A model generated the notes under the pieces. The model did not search any database, had not been told where the DNA came from, and was given only the letters and a program-made list of their open reading frames with translations. A program made the position numbers and the translations under genes. Shown here piece after piece: positions 57,011 to 64,000 of a DNA stretch of 64,000 nucleotides; the first letter of the stretch is position 1, and every line of letters begins with the position of its first letter. The stretch covers positions 53,320,001 through 53,384,000 of the forward strand of contig CM114271.1 of the NCBI GenBank assembly GCA_050084515.1, given 5' to 3'. The stretch comes from Blasia pusilla (Eukaryota > Marchantiophyta > Marchantiopsida > Blasiales).

Positions 57011-58309
57011 TAATTCATAATGAAATCTTTTGGACATGGTTGTGGTAAGACAAATGAAAAATTTATTGACATAGGCATTTCATCACATTCTTTTGATCCA
57101 AAAATTATGATATTTAGTAAGGTTGGATTACATGGGTACTTTTCAACATTCTACACATATTATCTCAAATTTCATATAGTATTTAAAAATACTGTAAATT
57201 AATTCGAATTTGATTTGTATTATTAACATAATCTGCATTTTGATTTTTCCATATACTCGTGGCATACCATATATTATGCATAAGAACATATAATGTTTAA
57301 AATTTAAATATATGAACTTGAATGATGCATGCACCCTAATAGTTACTAGTAATTTTGATTTCTAATTTTTAAATAAGTTATATCTAAAATAGGATAACTT
57401 CTCTCATGGTGAATTTCATATTCACACCAACATAAAAATTTCACTAGAGCATCCTTTTTCATTTGTTGGGCTCTTTGGACATATCAAATTAATATTCTTT
57501 TAGAATATATTTTTATCACAAAAAATATTATGGCGGAGACATCCAATTGGAAAGTTTTCAAATCATGTTTTTGTCATTAGAAAAATTCTTGTGCAAAAGT
57601 TTCCGGATATTTTTGTCGTGACAATCTCATAAAAAACCAAGGTTGAGCATAATCTTCAAGAGACAATTTTCACTAAATGGATAAATATTGATTCTTTGTT
57701 GCCACACATGTAAACTACCAAAATTAAATAAATTTGACGAGGAGATATTGAATGAAAATTTTGAGAAATTTTGAAGGAAATTAAGTAATATCTTGGCTAT
57801 GCCAAACCTTTCTGAAAATAGGCAACCATGAAGATAGTACAAGTAAATACTAGTGGATTCTCTCAACTAAAGGAACCACCACATGAAAAGCTTAAGGAGA
57901 ATAATCCCATACTATTCCTCAATGAAAGCAAAGGCTAGGGAAATATAGAAAGGATATTTTTAATTTATTAGATACTAATAACATCCATTAACCAAAGCAA
58001 GCTTTAAGGAAAGATCTGTCTCTATTATTATGTTAGTGATTTTTTGTTAAACTTCCAATTTGTGACACATGCCCAAAAGTATCACACTTTTTTTTCTCAG
58101 ATAGAATTTTTAGAATCGTGTTTGGAAAAAGTAATTGAGAAAAAATCCAATGTAGACAATAGTTGTAAAAAATTGGATTCATAGAGTTTTTTAGAGCAAA
58201 GTTTCATTTGTAGAAATAGTCACTAGATCACATACTAGATTTATGGGGCATGGATTTATTGAGACTTAAAATGATATTTTGCTATGCATTACATTGAAGT
58301 ACGAGGAGG
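57011..58309. other. AT-rich DNA, nothing recognised
   Basis: Stops in all frames; no match within the window. Confidence 0.35.
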
Positions 58310-59100
58310 GCATGGGCAAGGTCAAGAGAGTCGAGGAACCCCTAGGCCACATCTAACCTCACCAACAACAAAAATAAATAAATAAATCAACCATATCTAA
58401 GAAAAGACATAATTACCATCAATAGATCTCTAACAACGACATCTCCCACAGCTTGTGCCCAAATAGCTTGGACACATTGTAGAGTGAAGGAGACCCCTTA
58501 TATGCATTTTCAATATAAGAAGAAATAAGCATCTAAAGATGACTTAGGTTGAATATGGACAAAGTCCGTATCCGGGCATATATCCATGCAGCCCAGGTTT
58601 CCATGGCCTGCATCTGGGCCCATCCACCCATAACGTAGACTTGAGCTCGATGAACCCGCGTCGAGCCTGCAAGATCTGCGCGGGCTAGTATAGGCTCTAT
58701 GCCAGCCACGCCATGCACAGGCTTGAGATGGCCGCATTGCCGGCACACCCTCAATCCAAGCTCGCACATGTTCTAGCATTCCAAGCTCGTACAGACAACT
58801 CCGGTACCAAAATAAACTCGGGAAAGGGGCTTGTTTGGTATGTCCATCCCATGGATAGACAAGACTTAGTCTGTTTTCATGCAACCTTGAAGATAGCCAA
58901 TTCTCCATTGGGGAAGTTCACCAAATAAGAAAAATGTCAAACCATTTGCCCATACATCTCAATAGCTAATGGGATGAAGTGTTGTCCTTTGTTAAGAAAA
59001 TTTTAAATTTGAGTCTTCTTCCTTATGGGCCATCGCTACTTCTTATAGCAATCTCCCTTGCGCAACCACCTCTACCCAACTTGATTGAGTCTCTTGGATA
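58310..59100. repeat. Unclassified repeat family, copy 2, interrupted by a hAT-type element
   Basis: Blocks ctaacctcaccaacaacaa, atctcccacagcttgtgccc, gtcaaacc, catctcaatag and gcaatctcccttgcgcaacc match copies at 46380-46950 and 63075-63500 in the same order and orientation. A 346-base element (58544-58889) splits it. Confidence 0.6.
58544..58889. mobile_element. hAT-type non-autonomous element
   Basis: 346 bases. Ends TTAGGTTGAATATGG and, from the other strand, CAAGGTTGCATGAAAAC. Flanks aagatgac (58536-58543) and aagatagc (58890-58897), an 8-bp duplication with two changes. No coding capacity. Confidence 0.7.
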
Positions 59101-59307
59101 GGTTATGTAACATCAACCTCTCAGATCATGTCTCGGTCCACTTGCATCAAGTGGTGTTGCTCTCTTAAAGAGTCTCTTTGCATCTAGATATAAGCATCCT
59201 ATCATGCATCCAAATGCAGCGCTTTGATTCTCTTTGTATGCATATGACATCCTATCTAGTTTGGGCCCAGGTTTCCATGGCCTGCGTATGCATCTAGATA
59301 CAAGCAT
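59101..59307. repeat. Rearranged repeat DNA
   Basis: gcatctagata.aagcatc occurs twice (59179 and 59287), and gcccaggtttccatggcctg repeats a piece of the element at 58544. Probably a scar of nested short-element insertions. Confidence 0.4.
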
Positions 59308-59754
59308 CATGTTGTGTCCGCGGACGGACATGTACGTGCGGGCTCGGGTACTCGGGCCCGCACTCGAGCTCGTGAGGAGCCCACACTCATTCGTGGTCCG
59401 TAGTCCTGCCTGGGGCGGGCCTCGAGCGAGCCCCAAACACGGGCTCAAATCCGTCCGCTGGACCAAGATTTTTGCACATTTTTGCAACGTGAATTTTTGC
59501 AGTTTTGCAAACGTGAATTTTTGCATGCTCAGGGCCTGCAAAAATTCGTCCATTGTACCACGATTTGATTAGGCGGACCTATTTTTTGGGCCACAAGTCC
59601 TAGACGCGGACTCAAGCGGGCCTTGAGCCAACGCCCAGCCCACCCCATGCCCCCAGCCCGCGTCGAGATCGGGCTACGGGCTTAGGTGTGGCTCGGGTGC
59701 AGGTCGGGCATGTCCGGTGACATGTCCAAACTTGTCCATTTTCGTGCAACCATG
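59308..59754. mobile_element. Candidate hAT-type element without clear TSD
   Basis: Starts CATGTTGTGTCCG and ends CGTGCAACCATG, with inner ggacatg and gggcccg-rich sequence like the other copies. I could not find a convincing 8-bp duplication, so the left edge may be wrong. Confidence 0.5.
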
Positions 59755-60160
59755 TGCTATACAGAATGCCAAAATGAGCAAGGACCCATCCATGAGCCCC
59801 CACCCCCTTAGAACGATTACTTTTGGAAGATCATTGTAGCTAGGTAAGAGGCAATCTGAGCAACTCGGAGAAGCCACTAATAGAATCCTCTCAGGGAAAG
59901 GAATCTTGAAGGTTTTTGTATACCATTCTTGATAAACCTATAGAAGAAAGCCATAAAGATCGTCCAAGTGCCCATCCAAAGAAGAGCATGTTTAGGATAA
60001 TATTCGTATAAGAAGAAAAAAAAACTTACTAGTATCAACCATTAAGCAAGGATGTAGCCTTCTAATGAAGTCAAAATTACCAACTGTTGGAGGTGCACTA
60101 ACCAAAGGGAAAAAAAGAAGCACACGACGCTTGCAAGTACTTGCAACCAATTTTGAATGT
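59755..60160. other. Unassigned DNA between hAT-type elements
   Basis: Possibly diverged DNA of the unclassified repeat family, but no block match is strong enough to claim. Confidence 0.3.
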
Positions 60161-60168
60161 CATATAAC

Positions 60169-60497
60169 CAAGGTTGCACACGGAAAAATTCCGCGTCCAC
60201 GGACTTATGTCTATCCCTACAACATACAAGTATGTGCAGACTTGGCTACCCGCGGCCTATACCCAAGCGTGCATCCATTTTGTAGCTCGTGTGAAGCCCA
60301 CGCACGGCTCGCATCAGGCCTACAAGGCGGGATCAGGCCCGCCACTCAACCTGCCACGAGCGCTCAGCCGTAGGCCCTGCGCGGGCCTACTGCATGAAGC
60401 ATGCATCGTGCGCAAGCTTCATGCGGGCTAAAAAATGGGGGCAGGCTCAGGTGCAAGCAGGAGACCCATTGGGCATATCCGTTTCCGTGAAACCTTG
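60169..60497. mobile_element. hAT-type non-autonomous element
   Basis: 329 bases. Ends CAAGGTTGCACACGG and, from the other strand, CAAGGTTTCACGG. Flanks catataac (60161-60168) and cccataac (60498-60505), an 8-bp duplication with two changes. The first 50 bases match the element at 39198 (acggaaaaattcc, ctacggacttatgtc type). Confidence 0.75.
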
Positions 60498-60505
60498 CCC
60501 ATAAC

Positions 60506-62211
60506 TTTGCAATAGAGATGCTACAAGGTCATCTTTCATGAAACCAAGTGAAGTACCGATTATGATCCAATCTACAAACTCACTCCAAAGAGACTCTCAA
60601 TCACCTTCACAAAACCTCCTTAATGGTTAGAAGGTATGAGAGGTAACGTGAAGGGGATGGAAGGAGAGGGAAGTTGCATAAATGGAAATCACTATAATAA
60701 TACATAAAACCCGTATATGAATTAAGCCCAAATAACATGCCAAAAATTGAATATACTCCATTGTAGGGGTCAAGGCACCAAAAAAATTGAAGTGCATCAC
60801 GATTTAGTCATTTTAACAACTCATGCTCCCCATAAGTTACCACGCTGACTCCTAAATCCTCATGCTCCATTGTGCCTCCCCTCCCCTTCGCTCAATCTCC
60901 CATGCGGATCCCATCCATGCATCAAGCTAACACAAGCATGTCTTGTATAAACATTCTTCCAAAGCTAAACCCCACTTCTATAGTCTTTGTTAGCTAAACA
61001 TTGATGGCCAATACCAACTAGTCTCTGGCCAACCATACCATGGGCGATAAGACCTAACTCCTAAGCCCAACTTTTACACTCGTTACTGATCGATTATTAT
61101 CAACGGATAGAATACCTACTATTTTCCATGTAGTTATACCATGTGCCCATGGACATCAGTTGCCAATTCTATTAACAATTCATGAGGATGTCACTCTATT
61201 TATGCGATTAAAAGTTCTGGATCCAAGAAAATACGTAAGCCATTTTTGGTAGGATCCACATTCAGCTCATGCTATCAAAACCCAATCCGATTGGAGTAAG
61301 CATTTAGAACCTGAATCATGATGTATTCCATTATAGCCTACCAAGATCCAAAGTGCAAAACCTTTTGTAGATGATTTGTGTGACAAGATTTGGGATTCGA
61401 TGGGGCCTAAGGGATGGCCTCCACTAAGGACCGAATCTAATGACATGTTGTCTTTAAAAAATTTATACCATTAAGACCCTAAGGTTTCTCTTGGGAATGG
61501 AAATTCACACTTACTAAAATAGTGAAGTCTCCTAAAAAAGGAAAGGTTACATAATGGGGTTTTTTGCAAATCCAATGGGATTTTGTGCAAGTCCATTGCA
61601 TCGCACATGCATGCAAGTAATACTAGTCCTACAGATGTTTGCAAATTTGTACCATACTCGTAATCAAATCGCAATTTCAAGTCATTGCTTTTAGATCATC
61701 CAATTAGGACTTACAACTCACCACTTGATTATGTGTCACAAGCAAAAGTAATGCTTATTTCCTTAGGACTTATATTATGAAAGATGCCTTCTCAAAATGA
61801 TGAGCTATCTAAACGAGACTTGTTATGGCTTCAAAATACATCTTCACATATAAAATGTAGAAAAAATTAAGATACGCTTCTATAGGCAAATTCATGCATT
61901 CCTAGAAGAGATGTAAGTCACTATGGGAGGATTTAAGCAAGAAGAGGAAAGGGATTTTTTTTAAACAAGGGGAATTTAAATAGGATATGGCATGGATTTG
62001 TCCTTATTTTCCTTTTCCAAAACAACAAAGGGGAGATGTTGATTTTCTTATATAAAATGAAAAATAAAATAGGAAACATGAACAAGGAAATGAAGTGAGG
62101 GAAGCTAATTTGCTTAAGATCAATAAGAAAAGCGAAGATTTTTAAAAAAATTAAGAGTGAAAAATTTAAACTATTTCTTTATTAAAATGAATAGACAAGA
62201 ATAAAATATCA
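60506..62211. other. AT-rich DNA, nothing recognised
   Basis: No open frame above 70 codons and no repeat match found. Confidence 0.35.
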
Positions 62212-62620
62212 CTAGTATAGTGTCCGTGCAATGCACATGAAATAAAAAAGTGTTTGTTACTGTATAGGAAGGGATCAATGATGCTACACACAAATTCAAA
62301 TTTTTTTCTTGTTGTCCCTGGCATGTGAAACATTTTCTTGTTGCCCTACTGCCATGTGTCAAATAGAAAGGTGTTTGCAAATCAAGAAGGCACTCTCCCA
62401 TAATCTATACCAGTAAAGTGTCCGTGCAATGCACGAGAAATAAAAAAGTGTTTGAAGAGTTAGTGTATAGCGCGTAAAGGGAAGAAATTAATGATGTTGC
62501 ACATAAATTCAAATTTATTTTTTGTTGCTTGTAACATGTGAAACATTTTCTGGGTGTCCGGTTACCATGTGCCAAGTAGAGAGGTGTTTGCAAATCAAGA
62601 ATGCACTCTCCCATAATAAT
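62212..62620 (-). repeat. Two tandem ~200-bp units with Helitron-like 3' ends
   Basis: On the minus strand each unit ends with a short hairpin-forming palindrome around GTGCATTGCAC, then about nine bases, then CTAG (unit 1, near 62212) or CTGG (unit 2, near 62410), each followed by T. Hairpin plus CTRR before a T is the 3' signature of Helitrons. The bodies share ttcaaattt, catgtgaaacattttct and ttgcaaatcaaga.gcactc. No 5' TC terminus was found, so assignment is tentative. Confidence 0.5.
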
Positions 62621-62956
62621 ATATATTGTTGAAAGAGGACGGGGTTTGGTGTCAACACCCTAAACGCGTACAAAACTATTTAACCCAAAAGACTAACAAG
62701 TGCTAATAGTAGGAGTGCTAAAGGTACATGCGCGAGGGCATTACACTAGTAATATAGACATAAATATGAAGATATTAAAAAGGTATGTACTAAAAAATGT
62801 ACGAAATATAGGGATGAAAGATGGCGCCTAAATTTTCCAGTCCAATCCGTTTAATTTCGAAAACATATATGAGATTTCCAAAAGGTCACCAATTTATTCA
62901 GCCATTTTCGTAAAGAAACGGCATTCGCGCGCGACACTTTCCCGAAGAAAAAGAGA
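62621..62956. other. Unassigned DNA
   Basis: AT-rich with no open frame of note. Confidence 0.35.
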
Positions 62957-63074
62957 GATGCACTTCGATAAAAACGAGTGATGGAAAACCCATCGGAAGT
63001 ACAAAAGAGGGGGACTCAAAGAGTCAAAACGTGAAGGCCACAACAAGACCAGAAAAGGAAGAAGGGGGCATTCC
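62957..63074 (-). repeat. ~118-bp segment, inverted partner of 7661-7779
   Basis: Near-identical (about two mismatches) to the reverse complement of 7661-7779. Confidence 0.75.
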
Positions 63075-63500
63075 CCCCCTAACGACGAAACTCACCAACA
63101 GCAGAGACAGAGACAATATCAGCAACAACAAGAGAGCTATGACTACTACTAAGTGGACCTCTAGCGCCGGCGTCTCCCACAGCCTGAGCCCGCCGCGAAA
63201 GCCCATTAGCCTGGGCACGTTTGCAACGCTATGGAGACCAGCGCCTACAATAGAGAATCGCAGAGCTAAGGATAACCCATTTCTCGAGTGGAGATGATGG
63301 GCGCAATCCGTGAGGAACAGTCGAACCTCTCCCCCATAGCCCCTACATCTCTATGGCGAGGGGATGAAGATGTGTCCTCGTGAAGTCGATTGTAGATATG
63401 TGTCTTCTTCGCCGCCGCCGCGCTCCTTGTAGCATTCGCCCTTGGGCCACCACTTGGGCTCGACCGCCTCCCGCGTGAGGATCTGTGACTACCACGTCCG
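63075..63500. repeat. Unclassified repeat family, copy 3 (GC-richer)
   Basis: Blocks actcaccaacagcag, tctcccacagcctgagcccg, aacccatttctcgagtgg, gtcgaacctct and catctctatggcgaggggatg match the copies at 46380 and 58310 in order. This copy is more GC-rich and has more CpG than the others, consistent with it being less decayed. Confidence 0.6.
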
Positions 63501-64000
63501 CCACCACCACCTCACCTATCGTCGTGTCATGTAGAGATCAAGACGAATAAGGGAATCCCGCGTGGAGTAGTGCTCTCTCTCTGCACATGGAAGCCACTCT
63601 CCCGAGCAATATCGAACATGATATCCCGTCTTGCATCGTGAGTGGCTATCCTCTCACCCCAATCGACAGCGTGCCAAATGCACACCAAGTGGATCTAGGC
63701 TCGCGACACTCATGATGTGTCGAACCAACCACCGATGGTTGGGGGAGGCCCAAGCGGAACCGCATCGCTGTGGTATAGGTAAGTGGTGCGATACGGAAAG
63801 CCTAGAGAAGGGGGGCGCGCCCCTACCCATGAGCTTGCCCCCTTTCCGGAGCAAGAGCGAATACGGACCCTAACCTCCATGGGGATATTCCCGTCAGGCA
63901 TAGTGCCTCTAAAAACTGCCTCAAAGTGGGCTTCCATCAAGGAAGATTGGAGCCCAGACTGACTGGAGGTAACTAAGGAGGAGAAAGTGGGGAGAACGGC
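63501..64000. other. Unassigned GC-rich DNA at the window edge
   Basis: An 80-codon plus frame (63631-63873) has no recognised domain. It may continue the repeat family of 63075-63500. Confidence 0.35.

Noticed and set aside
1-64000. tRNA, rRNA or CRISPR features
   Set aside because: No tRNA B-box-like GTTCGA context with a foldable cloverleaf, no rRNA similarity and no regularly spaced short repeats were seen by eye. A tRNAscan run would settle the tRNA question.

Overview
The window is nuclear DNA from a transposon-rich land plant. The one convincing host gene is a seven-exon ankyrin/RING ubiquitin ligase of the XB3/XBAT type, with GT-AG introns. The rest is layered Ty3/gypsy and Ty1/copia retrotransposons, a broken Helitron, and short hAT-type elements. 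I cannot name the species. A gypsy family that carries a cytosine methyltransferase makes me lean toward a non-seed plant (lycophyte, fern or bryophyte), but that is inference.

Layout. 1-6.8 kb: two minus-strand gypsy elements. D runs off the left edge and sits inside the methyltransferase region of A. 6.8-12.85 kb: mostly unassigned, more GC-rich DNA. 12.85-20.28 kb: gypsy B (+), the best copy, with gag zinc knuckles, protease, DNMT3-like C5-cytosine methyltransferase, RT, RNase H, integrase, a C-terminal PHD finger, and a 3' LTR. 20.3-22.6 kb: 5' part of a copia element (copia2, -). 22.6-25.2 kb: an LTR remnant, a hAT-type MITE and unassigned DNA. 25.2-40.3 kb: one decayed Helitron Rep/helicase gene (+), split by five later insertions that keep target-site duplications: gypsy C, a copia2 solo LTR, a copia1 solo LTR, a full copia1 and a hAT-type element. 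40.3-49.5 kb: AT-rich, mostly featureless. 49.5-55.6 kb: GC-rich gene island with the XB3-like gene. 55.6-64 kb: short hAT-type elements, tandem Helitron-end-like repeats, and copies of an unclassified repeat.

Main result. Gypsy B encodes a 5-methylcytosine writer (motifs I, IV, VI, VIII, IX and X visible) between protease and RT, and a Cys4-His-Cys3 PHD finger after the integrase. The same family appears as A (gag to methyltransferase motif I) and C (RT to a degraded PHD), so both modules belong to the family and not to one chance capture. In B, all 19 premature in-frame stops I could place are TGA or TAG, as expected if methylated cytosines had deaminated.

Limits: all alignments were made by eye. 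Element edges without target duplications are approximate, and decayed reading frames were followed by hand across frameshifts.
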